This document shows, in pieces, positions 41,675-51,270 of a stretch of DNA of 64,000 bases. Each line of letters begins with the position of its first letter. Position 1 is the stretch's first letter. This DNA is from Moesziomyces globuligerus (taxonomy: Eukaryota; Basidiomycota; Ustilaginomycetes; Ustilaginales; Ustilaginaceae): the NCBI GenBank assembly GCA_030849465.1, contig JARVLF010000013.1, positions 124,001 through 188,000 of the forward strand, written 5' to 3'. The notes under the pieces are model-generated. The model saw only the letters and a list, made by a program, of their open reading frames with translations, was not told the DNA's origin and searched no databases. A program made the translations under genes and the position numbers.

Positions 41675-42081
41675 AATTTTGTGGCTAAACGTTGCTGAAT
41701 TACAAAATGACCAAAACCTAGATTCCTCGTAGTTTGTGCCCCGTGCTCGTTCTTGGATCATGGCCGGCTACGCAATGGATGCGAGCACGGACGGTATGTG
41801 TATCTTTTGCAACAGGTCTCGTTCCGTTGCGATCTGCCCAGTCTGAGCTATGACCGAGCTTGGTATGCCCACGCCAGCGTGTGGAGGATGATGGGAAGAA
41901 ATCGTCGGCTAAATTTCCGGATGCTCGGTGCTTTCGTGATCGCCGTTGCTGCCGCATTCACCACCACCTACTTTGCATGTACGGCGATTGGCTTCGCAAA
42001 GCTACAAGCGTTTCGATCCTTTCATCGCGCTGCATCCGTCGTTCAATCACTCTGCACCCTTCATCTGCATCCTGCTTCACG
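41675..42081. other. Intergenic region upstream of the Ngl2-like gene
   Basis: 407 bp. The frame of the next gene is open 74 codons upstream to an ATG at 41860, but that extension is Arg/His/Ser-rich and unlike the family, so it is treated as leader. No other gene is supported. Confidence 0.4.
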
Positions 42082-43890
42082 ATGTCGGAGCCGGTCTCTG
42101 CCACGAGTTCCAGTCAGGGCACCACACCTGCTGGCGGTCTGACAGCTCCGAAAAAGGGCAAGCAGAACAACCGGCCATCGCCCGAAGAGATCGAAGCGAA
42201 ACGGCGCGAGCGAGCGGCCAAAAAGGAAAAGGAGGCGGCAGAGAAGGCGGCCAAAGAAGCCGAGCTCGCAGCGGCCATCGCTGCGAATGGAAAGATTCCC
42301 AACGGACATCTGGACGAGCGCGGCACTGTGCTCTTTGTACCTCGCGACTGGGCTCCTGTAACACAAGCGAGAGAGGTGACTACGCTGAACAGACAGAAGG
42401 TCCGCATCGTCAGCTGGAACATTCTTGCACAGGGATTGGTGCGCCGCACGCTCTTCCCGGGATCGGACTGCCTCAAGTTCAAGGACCGGTCCGTAGGTCT
42501 GACGGCCGAATTCTCGAGTCGCACTGGCCATGGCTGGGACGTGGGATGCTTTCAAGAAGTGGACCGTATGGACGTGCATGGCGAGATGCTTCGAAAGGAC
42601 GGCTTCAGCTACGTCTACGAGAAGGGATATCGACAGAAGCAGCATGGTCTCCTCGTCGCCTGGCGAGAGGATCTGTTCGGCCAGCAGGCGCATGAATGCA
42701 TGACGATTGACCTGGACGCGGAAAGCGTTGCGCCGCCATCGCAGCCGGTACGGACCGCCTGCTCGCGCGTCACTCGCAATGTCGGACTCTTCGTCGCGCT
42801 CACGCTGCGCGACTCTGGCAAGGCAGATGCTGAAGCCAAGCCGGGAATGATCGTCGCCACTACGCATCTCTTCTGGCATCCGATGCACGCGTATGAAAGG
42901 GCGCGACAGTCCGGCATCCTGGTGCGAAGACTGCACGAATTCCGCAACGAGCTCGGCGCGGCGTGGCAAGACGCACCTTGCATCCTGGCAGGCGACTTCA
43001 ACGACCAACCTCATTCCGCGACCTATCACCTCTTGACCGGCCGCAAGCTGACGCAGCACTGCCACGACGAGGTCTCGCTGTCCAGCGTCGTGCACAAGAG
43101 CATCGACGAACGCAGAGAGAAGGGCGGCGCGTCGGTCGGATTCGCCGTCGGCACCACCGAACCCGCACGCAACGCGCCCAACACCAAGCCGGCTGCTCCC
43201 ACCCCATGTACCCCTGCAACACAGACTGCACCCCAGCAAGACGATCAACAAGGCGTTGCGGAGGACGCGGATGCTGTCGACGGGGAAGAGGAGGAGGCAG
43301 AAGACGAAGAAGGGGAAGGCGAAGGCGAGGATGACGAGGATGGAGAGCCCGACGACCGCATGCTCAAGAACTGCCGTGCAGCCACTGCAGAGGACAGCCT
43401 GCTGACCATGGACGAGCTGCTTCAGCTGCACGATGTGGCGCGGCCTCGTCCGGGATCGGTGCCCGCGGAAAGCCAAGCACACTCTCAGGATGCAAGCTCG
43501 GCGGCATCGGCGCACATCGGATCGGCATACGCACTTCACTATGGTCAAGTGAGCGATCCTTGCGAGGAGAACAACTTCTTTGGCTCGCCAGCTCGAGGTC
43601 GCGAACGCTGGGACGACCCGGACTGGACGCCCGAGACGCCCAACTGTCACACGGGAGACAGCACCGAGCCCATGTGGACCATCTTTTCGAGCCTCTTCTG
43701 CCTCACGCTCGACTACATCTTCATGATGCCCAAGTTGCAGCCATCCGGCGACGCTCGCATCGCTCCGAGCTACCCAACTGTGACGAGGCTGCTGCGTACG
43801 CACCGCACCGAAACCCTGCAACCGGGCGTGCCGAGAAGGGGCGTCTGTGCCTCGGATCACATCGCCATCGGCGCAGAGCTCGAGCTGTGA
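42082..43890 (+). CDS. Ngl2-like RNA exonuclease (endonuclease/exonuclease/phosphatase, CCR4-type nuclease fold)
   Basis: 602 residues from ATG 42082 (MSEPVSATSSSQG). A Lys/Glu/Ala-rich helix region (residues 20-70) precedes the nuclease. Catalytic motifs are in order: VRIVSWNILAQGL (Asn), DVGCFQEVDRMD (Glu), IVATTHLFWHP, CILAGDFNDQPHS (Asp/Asn) and, at the C-terminus, CASDHIAIGAELEL (Asp-His). This order defines Mg-dependent 3' exonucleases of the CCR4/Ngl/nocturnin group. The KYGF/QKQHGLLVAW-like region and the charged N-terminus fit Ngl2/Ngl3; yeast Ngl2 trims the 3' end of 5.8S rRNA. Between the DFND motif and the SDH motif lies an insert of roughly 200 residues with an acidic run (EDADAVDGEEEEAEDEEGEG and on). 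The rRNA role here is inferred from the family. Confidence 0.85.
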   Translation: MSEPVSATSSSQGTTPAGGLTAPKKGKQNNRPSPEEIEAKRRERAAKKEKEAAEKAAKEAELAAAIAANGKIPNGHLDERGTVLFVPRDWAPVTQAREVTTLNRQKVRIVSWNILAQGLVRRTLFPGSDCLKFKDRSVGLTAEFSSRTGHGWDVGCFQEVDRMDVHGEMLRKDGFSYVYEKGYRQKQHGLLVAWREDLFGQQAHECMTIDLDAESVAPPSQPVRTACSRVTRNVGLFVALTLRDSGKADAEAKPGMIVATTHLFWHPMHAYERARQSGILVRRLHEFRNELGAAWQDAPCILAGDFNDQPHSATYHLLTGRKLTQHCHDEVSLSSVVHKSIDERREKGGASVGFAVGTTEPARNAPNTKPAAPTPCTPATQTAPQQDDQQGVAEDADAVDGEEEEAEDEEGEGEGEDDEDGEPDDRMLKNCRAATAEDSLLTMDELLQLHDVARPRPGSVPAESQAHSQDASSAASAHIGSAYALHYGQVSDPCEENNFFGSPARGRERWDDPDWTPETPNCHTGDSTEPMWTIFSSLFCLTLDYIFMMPKLQPSGDARIAPSYPTVTRLLRTHRTETLQPGVPRRGVCASDHIAIGAELEL

Positions 43891-44281
43891 TGGCGCACGC
43901 TATTTATTCACGGAACTTCCGAGCATTGCATAGATGACAACGAAGAGCCTGGGCTCGACTGCTTCGCCTTCGGGTTGCGAGTGCCGCATGTGATGAAGAG
44001 GTCGGGACGGCCGATGATGAGGCCGCGTGTTGTGGCGGGCTGCAGCCTCCACACGGCGACGCTCGTGCGTCTTTTTTGGACCCTGGTTGCTTTCGGTCAC
44101 GCTTGGCGCGTGAGCGGCTCCTAAACTTGAGCCCAGCGTCAATTCAGCTTCGCATCCTGATCATCTTCCGGCCTTGACATCGGCACCGCCTTCGTGTCGT
44201 CGGCGTTGGCCTCAGCATGCGCCGATGCGACTGAAGCAACCCGACTCATTCATCGACGATCATCTGGATCCAATCAGCACA
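43891..44281. other. Intergenic region between the Ngl2-like gene and FIG4
   Basis: 391 bp without a supported gene. The FIG4 frame is open 36 codons upstream to ATG 44174; that extension is not conserved-looking. Confidence 0.4.
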
Positions 44282-47200
44282 ATGTCCGCGCAGGCTCCTC
44301 GCGACGGTGCGTCAGGCGATGCCCCTTCGCGAGACGGAACTCAGACCGGCCCAGAGCCAGCAATATCTCAGAAGATGGAGATGGTCGAGACTGTCGACGA
44401 CGTCAAGGCAGCTCAGCACGAAGCGACATCGTCGGCGCTTGCCGAGGTGGCCGGCGCTGAGAGCGAGCAAGCCACCAACTCTGCATCAATCCCACACGAT
44501 GCAAACCCACCTGCCTACCAAGACCGCTCCGAGACCGACATCACCCCGGCGGTCCAAGCGTCCGTACCCTCTGCAGGAGCATCAGGTCGTGAGGAGTCCT
44601 TGCAGGACGCGCTTCCCTCATCCAAGGAGGCCCGTGCTGCGACGAGCATCAAGGCGTCCAACACCATCCCCGATCCGGCTGTATCACTCTCGGCATCACG
44701 ACCCACCGTCCTACCTCCACCAAGACCAAGCATGGCAGCGTCGTCCTTCATCAATCCAACCCCTACTCTCACACCGGGCTCCACCTGGGGTCCGTCTGCC
44801 GCGTCAGCCGCTGCCGCTCGCGCCGAAGCCGCCGAGCCTGGCAGGATCGGCGACCTCAAACGTTTCACTCTCTGGGAGACAAAGACCCGCTTCTACCTCG
44901 TCGCATACAACACCAGCCAAACGCGCTTCCGCATCCTCAAGGTCGACAGGACTCCGCCATCCGTATACGTTGCTCCGAGATTCAACCTCGACACCGAGAA
45001 GCCTCGCGATGCGAGCACAGCCACCGGCAGCACACCAGTGCCTCCCGCCGTCTCTGCTCAGTCCGATCTTGCAACACCAAATGCCTCGTCTTCGTCGAAT
45101 GGCAGGCCCGGTGAAGCAAGGCCGGACGCGAACAAAGCTACGAGGTCCAATGCTCCACCAAGTGCCCCTGACTGCTCTGTGCGCGGACAGCGCTACATCT
45201 CGATCGATGACCCCCTGCTCTGCAAGCTCAACCGGCGCATGCTCGATACCAAGCAGACGCCCCGTGACGGCCCCAACCCCTCCGCTGCCAATGCTGTTCC
45301 CAAGTCTGATGCGCTCAAAGGTGCCAATGCGGCTGCCTCCGCCGCCGAAGCCAAGGCGATCGGCGGCGCTGCTACGCCTGGCGCAAGACAAGCCGAAGCA
45401 GCTCCGGGCGCGAAACCAGCCGAAGCAAAGTCCAAGCCTGGGACTGCGGAATGGGAACTCAACGTCACATCGGATCGCGTCGTCTATTCTCGCACCCAGG
45501 TCGCCGAGCTCCTCGAGATGATACGCGAGGGCAATCGTGCCACGGGCGGTCTTCAGGAGGTGGGTCGATTCTTCGGCGTCGTTGGATTCATTCGATTCAC
45601 GAGCACGTATTACATGGTCCTCATCAGTCGGCGCAGCGTAGTCGCCTTGATCGGTGGTCATTACATCTACCATTGCGATGAGACCGTCATCTTGCCCGTC
45701 TGCCATTCCTCGGTGCTCGCCTCGCTTCCCGGACGCACCAAACTTATGGAACAGGAAGAGGCTCGCCTCCTCCACCTCTTCAAACAGGTGGACCTCAGCA
45801 AGAACTTCTACTTCAGCTACACCTACGACCTCACAAAGACTCTGCAGGACAATCTCACCTCCACTCCCGGCGATCCGCTCGAGCAGGCCAGCTCCGTATC
45901 GCCGTCCAAGCAGCCTATCACCGCCTGGGGCTACAACGAAAAGTTCATCTGGAATCACCATCTGCTTCTGCCCGCCTTTGGCGCATCGGAGCACTTGCAG
46001 CCAGATCAAGATCCACGCAACGAGTGGGTCTTGCCGCTCGTCTACGGCTTCGTCGATCAGGCCAAATTGAGCGTCCTCAATCGCACCGTCTATACCACCC
46101 TGATCGCTCGTAGATCACGCCACTTCGCCGGTGCTCGCTTCCTCAAGCGTGGCGTCAACGAGCGTGGGCACGTCGCCAACGATGTGGAGACAGAACAGAT
46201 CGTAAGCGAAGCACTCACCACGCCTTTCTTCGCCCCCGGACAAAAGCGATTTGAGCCCAGAGCAAGACATCCCCGTACCTCGCCGAATTCACATCGAGGT
46301 GGGGATCTCATTCGCGCCAAAGGGCTGCGCGAGAAGACCAGCTTTCAGATCCCGCCGCACATCACACCCGAGACCGGTACCAGACAGAAAGAGGATCAGC
46401 AGGACGAGTATGAAGACCTACCACTTGATCCGTCGCCCAGATACACATCATATGTCATGATGCGTGGCAGTATTCCCGTCTATTGGACCCAGGATTCTAC
46501 CAACATGTCGCCACGACCACCCATCGAGATCTCTCTTGTCGACCCCTACTACTCTGCAGCGGCTCTCCACTTCGATGAGCTCTTCCATCGGTACGGGACG
46601 CCGGTCATCGTGCTCAATTTGATCAAGAGCAAAGAAAAGCAAGAGCGAGAGGTCAAGCTACTGCGAACCTTTGGCGAATGCATCAGCTATCTCAATCAAT
46701 TCCTGCCTCCGAGCAAGAAGATACGCTACATCGCCTGGGACATGAGCCGGGCCAGCAAGAGTCACGATCAAGACGTCATCGGCGTTCTGGAGGACATTGC
46801 TGAGGAGACGCTCGAGACCACACATTTTTTCCACTCGGGGCCAGAGCCCAGCGCTTTCCGTGCACCTGCGAGCAGCCGGGCCTCGCCGCGTGATCTCCAG
46901 AACGACGGCCTGCACTCATCTGGTCGCGGTAAAGCCGTTCCTAACGGTCCTAGGCTGGCGGCAGGAAGCGGCACGCCTCGGAGGGAGACGATCTTGTTGC
47001 AGGAGGGCGTTGCCAGGGTCAACTGCGTCGACTGTCTGGACCGAACCAATGCGGCACAGTTCGTCATTGGCAAGGCTGCATTTGGTCATCAGCTACACGC
47101 GCTGGGATTGCTCGACGACCCCGCATTGCCTTTCGACTCGGACGCCGTCAACATGCTGACCGAAATGTACCACGATCTGGGCGATACGATCGCCATGCAA

Positions 47201-48907
47201 TATGGCGGCTCGGCGCTGGCGCACACCACGGACACCTACCGCAAAATCAACCAGTGGACCTCGCATTCCCGCGACGTGCTCGAAAGCATGAAGCGATACT
47301 ATGCCAACTCGTTCGCGGACGCAGATAAGCAGGCGGCCATCAATCTCTTCCTCGGTGTCGATCCAGCGGCTCCAGATTTCTCACCTCACGTCTTCCCGGA
47401 ACACATCCCGGTCTCGAACAACAAGACCAGCGAGACTGGCGAAGGGCAGTCCACAAAGATGGTGCGTGCCGTCCCTTTCAGGCCGCATTACCAGCATTGG
47501 TTCGATCCTCTCCACCTCACCCCGCGCGGGTCGCTCGAGAGTCGTGAGCGCAGACTCAGGGAGGTTGCCAACGCAGATGCAGGGTTCTGGGCCGAGTACT
47601 ACCGACCAAGCCTGTTTACGGATCTGAACCGTCACCACGCATTCAAGATGACCTCCGTCCACCATCATCCGCACCTGCATGGCGGCGTTTTGCATGCCTC
47701 GGGTGGCCTGGGCATGCCGCAAAGTCAGTCGGCAGGGGCCCTCAGCATGTATTCCGGCCAGATCGGAGGCGCCGCCCACCTGACCCGCCATGTCCGCTCC
47801 GCGTCCAACTCCAGCTCAGCGTCGGGAGCATACAATGCTCATCTAGCCGAGTCCGTGGCCGAGTATCCGAGTCCATTCAAGCCACGCGGGAGCGCTGCGG
47901 ATGTTTCTGCCTACCGCAACTCTCAGCAGCATCTCCGTCGCGCACAGAGCGACGCCCGAAGCGTTGCGACGCAGAGCTCCGCGACCATGGTCAACGAGGC
48001 TCAGAGCCCTGTCTCGCCCCAAAGCGGGCAGCACTTCTCCTCGTCGCCGGCGGGGTCGACGAACAGTACGCTGCCGCAATCCAAGGCGATAATTGGCGGC
48101 GTGAGGCGATGGATCTCGATCAACAAGCCGGGAGGCTCGCCCCGCCTCGGAGGGTTCGGATCGAGAAAGTCGAGCAAGAGGTACAGCATAGCGTCGTCCG
48201 GAGGCGGCGACCATGATCACGACGAGGCGCGGCAAGGCGGCGAGTCTGCGGGACCGCTGCGTGGAGCTACTGTGCCTTCTGCGGGTACGGGCGGTGGCTT
48301 TGACCCGCACACGTTCAACTTTGCAGGTCGATGGCAGACGGTGAATCCGGTGGGGCCGGCCGTGGCCGGATCCAACGTGGCGATCGAGGCCGCGCTGAAC
48401 AGGGCGTGCAATCCACAGATCTCGGAAGGGGAGGAGTCCGAGTACGCTTTCTATACGACGCAGTTCCTGGACGAGTATGCGCGTCCGAGCGGCGGCGAGA
48501 TGGCTTCCACGGAGGAAGAGGCTCGGACAGGGGATCAGGCCAGGACGGCAGCGCTGACGGACCATCTGATCAACGAGAAAGACATCCAGATCTACGAAGA
48601 GGGCGTCGCGGTCAGCGGCGGTAGGCCTGCTGCCGTCGACCGATTCGTGCGCTCCTCTACGATCGACCCGGTGCTCGTCAGCCATGCCAACGCTGTCAGC
48701 CAAATCGCGTTCCCGATTCACATCTCGGCGACCCAGACAGGGTCGATGGCAGCAGGCGCACCAGCGTCGCAGTTCTCGTCAGCCACCAACGTTCCTCCAG
48801 CCATGTCGGCAGGGTCAGCTCCGCCCGCTCTCGCGACCTCCGAGGCCAAGATCCGCGCGTATACCTCCTGGCTCTCATTAGGCCAGACGAAGCTCGCCAG
48901 CTTCTAG
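44282..48907 (+). CDS. FIG4: Fig4-like SAC-domain phosphatidylinositol 3,5-bisphosphate 5-phosphatase
   Basis: Single-exon gene, 1541 residues from ATG 44282 (MSAQAPRDGASG); an upstream in-frame ATG at 44174 is less likely. After about 190 low-complexity residues the Fig4-type N-terminus begins (LWETKTRFYLVAYNTSQTRF, RILKVDRTPPSVYV). The SAC domain continues with VGRFFGVVGFIRFTSTYYMV, IGGHYIYHCDETVILPV, FSYTYDLTKTLQDN and a catalytic CX5R motif in RVNCVDCLDRTNAAQFVIGK near residue 914. Fig4 works on vacuolar/endosomal membranes with the Fab1 kinase and the Vac14 scaffold, setting PI(3,5)P2 levels. An Ala-rich insert (residues 255-380) splits the N-terminal part. The C-terminal 400 residues are Ser/His/Gly-rich and largely disordered. 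It is clearly longer than yeast Fig4 through these extensions. It converges on the SF3A2 gene. Confidence 0.93.
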   Translation: MSAQAPRDGASGDAPSRDGTQTGPEPAISQKMEMVETVDDVKAAQHEATSSALAEVAGAESEQATNSASIPHDANPPAYQDRSETDITPAVQASVPSAGASGREESLQDALPSSKEARAATSIKASNTIPDPAVSLSASRPTVLPPPRPSMAASSFINPTPTLTPGSTWGPSAASAAAARAEAAEPGRIGDLKRFTLWETKTRFYLVAYNTSQTRFRILKVDRTPPSVYVAPRFNLDTEKPRDASTATGSTPVPPAVSAQSDLATPNASSSSNGRPGEARPDANKATRSNAPPSAPDCSVRGQRYISIDDPLLCKLNRRMLDTKQTPRDGPNPSAANAVPKSDALKGANAAASAAEAKAIGGAATPGARQAEAAPGAKPAEAKSKPGTAEWELNVTSDRVVYSRTQVAELLEMIREGNRATGGLQEVGRFFGVVGFIRFTSTYYMVLISRRSVVALIGGHYIYHCDETVILPVCHSSVLASLPGRTKLMEQEEARLLHLFKQVDLSKNFYFSYTYDLTKTLQDNLTSTPGDPLEQASSVSPSKQPITAWGYNEKFIWNHHLLLPAFGASEHLQPDQDPRNEWVLPLVYGFVDQAKLSVLNRTVYTTLIARRSRHFAGARFLKRGVNERGHVANDVETEQIVSEALTTPFFAPGQKRFEPRARHPRTSPNSHRGGDLIRAKGLREKTSFQIPPHITPETGTRQKEDQQDEYEDLPLDPSPRYTSYVMMRGSIPVYWTQDSTNMSPRPPIEISLVDPYYSAAALHFDELFHRYGTPVIVLNLIKSKEKQEREVKLLRTFGECISYLNQFLPPSKKIRYIAWDMSRASKSHDQDVIGVLEDIAEETLETTHFFHSGPEPSAFRAPASSRASPRDLQNDGLHSSGRGKAVPNGPRLAAGSGTPRRETILLQEGVARVNCVDCLDRTNAAQFVIGKAAFGHQLHALGLLDDPALPFDSDAVNMLTEMYHDLGDTIAMQYGGSALAHTTDTYRKINQWTSHSRDVLESMKRYYANSFADADKQAAINLFLGVDPAAPDFSPHVFPEHIPVSNNKTSETGEGQSTKMVRAVPFRPHYQHWFDPLHLTPRGSLESRERRLREVANADAGFWAEYYRPSLFTDLNRHHAFKMTSVHHHPHLHGGVLHASGGLGMPQSQSAGALSMYSGQIGGAAHLTRHVRSASNSSSASGAYNAHLAESVAEYPSPFKPRGSAADVSAYRNSQQHLRRAQSDARSVATQSSATMVNEAQSPVSPQSGQHFSSSPAGSTNSTLPQSKAIIGGVRRWISINKPGGSPRLGGFGSRKSSKRYSIASSGGGDHDHDEARQGGESAGPLRGATVPSAGTGGGFDPHTFNFAGRWQTVNPVGPAVAGSNVAIEAALNRACNPQISEGEESEYAFYTTQFLDEYARPSGGEMASTEEEARTGDQARTAALTDHLINEKDIQIYEEGVAVSGGRPAAVDRFVRSSTIDPVLVSHANAVSQIAFPIHISATQTGSMAAGAPASQFSSATNVPPAMSAGSAPPALATSEAKIRAYTSWLSLGQTKLASF

Positions 48908-49070
48908 CGGTCCTCCGCCTCGATACCCGCGAGGTGGTCGTTGGAAAGATGCATCTCAATACATTGCTGTCTTGATAGAGGGCGTACAAATACAGATGAG
49001 AGAGGAGGCGATTGGCGTGTGCGCCAATTGAGCTCGAGGGTATGTCGGGATGTGTGCTTGTGCATGTTGA

Positions 49071-49784
49071 TCACTTGAACATGACCTGGATGGAGAAGGT
49101 CTTTGCGTCTGGGTCGTAGTGGCTCCACGTGGAGGGTTCTGGTCTTGGTCTCGATCCTGGGGCTGATGAGGTGACGAGGCCTGTGTCTCTGCGGTCGATT
49201 TCACGGCTCTGTAGCTTGAACGCGATGGTTTCGTAGGGTTCTGCTGCGACGACGAGGTACTGGTAGTTGCGATCGGGTGCCTCTTGCTTCTGCTCGAACG
49301 CACCCATGAATCGATACATCGGAGTCACGCCCTCCTTGATTTCGGGCAACGATATCTGGAAGAGCAGACCGAGACGACCACCCTCCCCGCCCTCCACCAC
49401 GGGTTCGCGTACCTTGGTCACCTTGTATCCCGGTCGACCGATCTTGATGAACTGCTTCTTGGGCACCGTCTCGGTGGCCGAGGCGGTGATGAGCTTGTTC
49501 GAGTCGTACGCGTTCTCCTTTGCCTCGCGCGCGGCTCTTCGGGCGAGATTGGTTTGATGCTTCTTACCCTGCGTGTGCGCGAGATAGCTTCCTTCATTCG
49601 TATGGAGTGTTAGACAGAGCCTACACTCGAGACCTCCCAGATGGTTCTTGAGGAGATACGGATCTTTGGCCAAGTCGATCGTCTCGAGGGCGAGCTTCCG
49701 CAGACGATCTCGTCGATCGACATTGCTTTCGGAGGCACCGGCGATCCCGCCTCCCTTGTTGCCTGCTCGTCCTGAAAAATCCAT
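49071..49784 (-). CDS. PRP11: Splicing factor 3A subunit 2 (SF3A2/Prp11)
   Basis: 237 residues from ATG 49784 (MDFSGRAGNKGGGIAGASES). The frame is open further upstream, but MDFxxRxGxKxGxG is the conserved start of SF3A2. A matrin-type C2H2 zinc finger occupies residues 54-76 (CRLCLTLHTNEGSYLAHTQG then KKHQ), followed by NLARRAAREAKE and the conserved IKIGRPGYKVTKVREP and YRFMGAFEQKQEAPDRNYQY segments. SF3A2 is part of the U2 snRNP SF3a complex and helps U2 bind the branch site. The Pro-rich C-terminal tail of the animal protein is absent, as in yeast. The gene is divergent from PRE4 across 421 bp and convergent with FIG4. Confidence 0.96.
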   Translation of the reverse strand: MDFSGRAGNKGGGIAGASESNVDRRDRLRKLALETIDLAKDPYLLKNHLGGLECRLCLTLHTNEGSYLAHTQGKKHQTNLARRAAREAKENAYDSNKLITASATETVPKKQFIKIGRPGYKVTKVREPVVEGGEGGRLGLLFQISLPEIKEGVTPMYRFMGAFEQKQEAPDRNYQYLVVAAEPYETIAFKLQSREIDRRDTGLVTSSAPGSRPRPEPSTWSHYDPDAKTFSIQVMFK

Positions 49785-50205
49785 CTTCGGCGTGGTGACG
49801 GAGCAGAGAGGAGTGTGGACGGTGTCGCGTGGAGAGAAGCAAAGCAGAAAGACTAAGCGAAGCTCACATCCGCAGATTGACCCTGAACTTGCACTTCCGA
49901 ATTCCGAAGTTCTGTTTTTGGTGAAAGGTGTTACGCCAGCCTGAGAACACAAAACCTTGGCAAAATCAAGGGGAGTGGAAGCGTCGGATTTCGACGATCA
50001 CTCCACATTCAAGCAAACGCGTTTCGAGGCTCGCCCGGCGTGAACACGCAAGCACGAGCTGAGCGCTTGAGCCACCTCTCACCGCAACACTTTGGTATCC
50101 GAAAGCCGCTCGTCACCCCATCACCATCAGCGACCACCGCCGCGACCTCCCGAAACCAAACTTCCCGTCTTATTCGCCGGCGACTCTCATTCACTTGACG
50201 GCGAC
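49785..50205. promoter_or_regulatory. Shared divergent promoter region of SF3A2 and PRE4
   Basis: 421 bp between two diverging start codons. No TATA box is obvious. No other gene is supported. Confidence 0.5.
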
Positions 50206-51270
50206 ATGATCAACTTCCACCCCGGCCAGACGTGGTCTTCGAACCCGAACCAGGCGTATGCCAACCTGGGCACGCCTTCGTTTAGCTCCGCCGCGGCATC
50301 GTCTTCGTCGGACCCGACCTCGCACACCTCGCAGCCGATTGTGACGGGCACATCGGTGCTCGGCCTGAGGTACAAGGACGGCATCATGCTTGCGACGGAT
50401 ACGCTCGCCTCGTACGGCTCTCTGGCGCGCTTCATGGACATCACGCGCATCTCGCAGTTCGGCCAGAACACGCTGATCGGCGCGAGCGGAGACATGAGCG
50501 ACTGGCAGTACATGCAGCACGAGCTTGGAAAGCTCATCACGTCCGAAGAGGTCACTGCTGACGGCCACACGCTGACGCCCGCCCAGATCTACGCATACCT
50601 CGCCCGAGTCATGTACAAGCGCAGGAGCGACATCAACCCGCTCTGGAATTCGTTTGTGCTCGGCGGCGTCGACCCCAAGGACGGAACCCCTTTCCTCGGC
50701 TACGTCGACCTGCTCGGAACCACTTTCACCAGCAGCACCATCGCGACCGGCTTCGGTCTCCACCTTGCACAGCCATTGCTACGCAAGATGGTCGAGGGTC
50801 GTGAGGAGACACTGACCGAGGAGGAGGCCAAGGACATCCTCGAGAACTGCATGAAGGTGCTCTGTAAGTGCCACTTTTCCTGACTGCCCTGCCCAGGAGC
50901 CTTATGAGCTCCATGAGCTTCAGGAGCCCCATGATGGAATCATCGGTATTCCGCAGCGCCCCTTCCCTTCCGATTGCCAACACATACTGATCGCCTGTTT
51001 CCTTCTCTTGCAATCTCCCTTTTGATTCACAGTCTACCGTGACGCAAGATCGCTCAACAGAGTGAGTTGCCGATCAGCTCGTACACGTTTGTCATTCATG
51101 CTTATCCCATACTGACTCTGATCTGCCCGTCCTTCTTCCTTCTTCTGTCTCCACAGTTCCGTGTCGCCAAGGTGACTAGGGATGGATGCCATATCTCCGA
51201 GCCGTACAGCGTACCGACCTCTTGGGGCTTCGCCGAGATGCTGCGCGGTTACGGCCCTCAGACGCAGTGA
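50206..51270 (+). CDS. PRE4: 20S proteasome subunit beta-7 (Pre4/PSMB4), three exons
   Basis: Exons 50206-50863, 51033-51061 and 51157-51270 make 266 residues. Introns are GTAAGT...TTCACAG (50864-51032) and GTGAGT...CCACAG (51062-51156). The middle exon is only 29 bases, and the splice restores KVLFYRDARSLNRFRVAKVT. The N-terminal 45 residues look like a propeptide. The mature-type start is QPIVTGTSVLGLRYKDGIML, followed by ATDTLASYGSLARFMDITRI, GASGDMSDWQYMQHELGKLI, YLARVMYKRRSDINPLWNSF and GGVDPKDGTPFLGYVDLLGT. These match beta-7/Pre4, a non-catalytic beta subunit of the 20S core. It lacks the usual active-site architecture of beta-1, -2 and -5. Length fits the family. Confidence 0.96.

Noticed and set aside
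40466..41761. 431-codon antisense frame over the mitochondrial protein gene
   Set aside because: The sense frame has a presequence and ordered blocks; the antisense product is a codon-bias mirror.
42061..43860. 599-codon antisense frame over the Ngl2-like gene
   Set aside because: The sense frame has all nuclease motifs in order; the antisense product has none.
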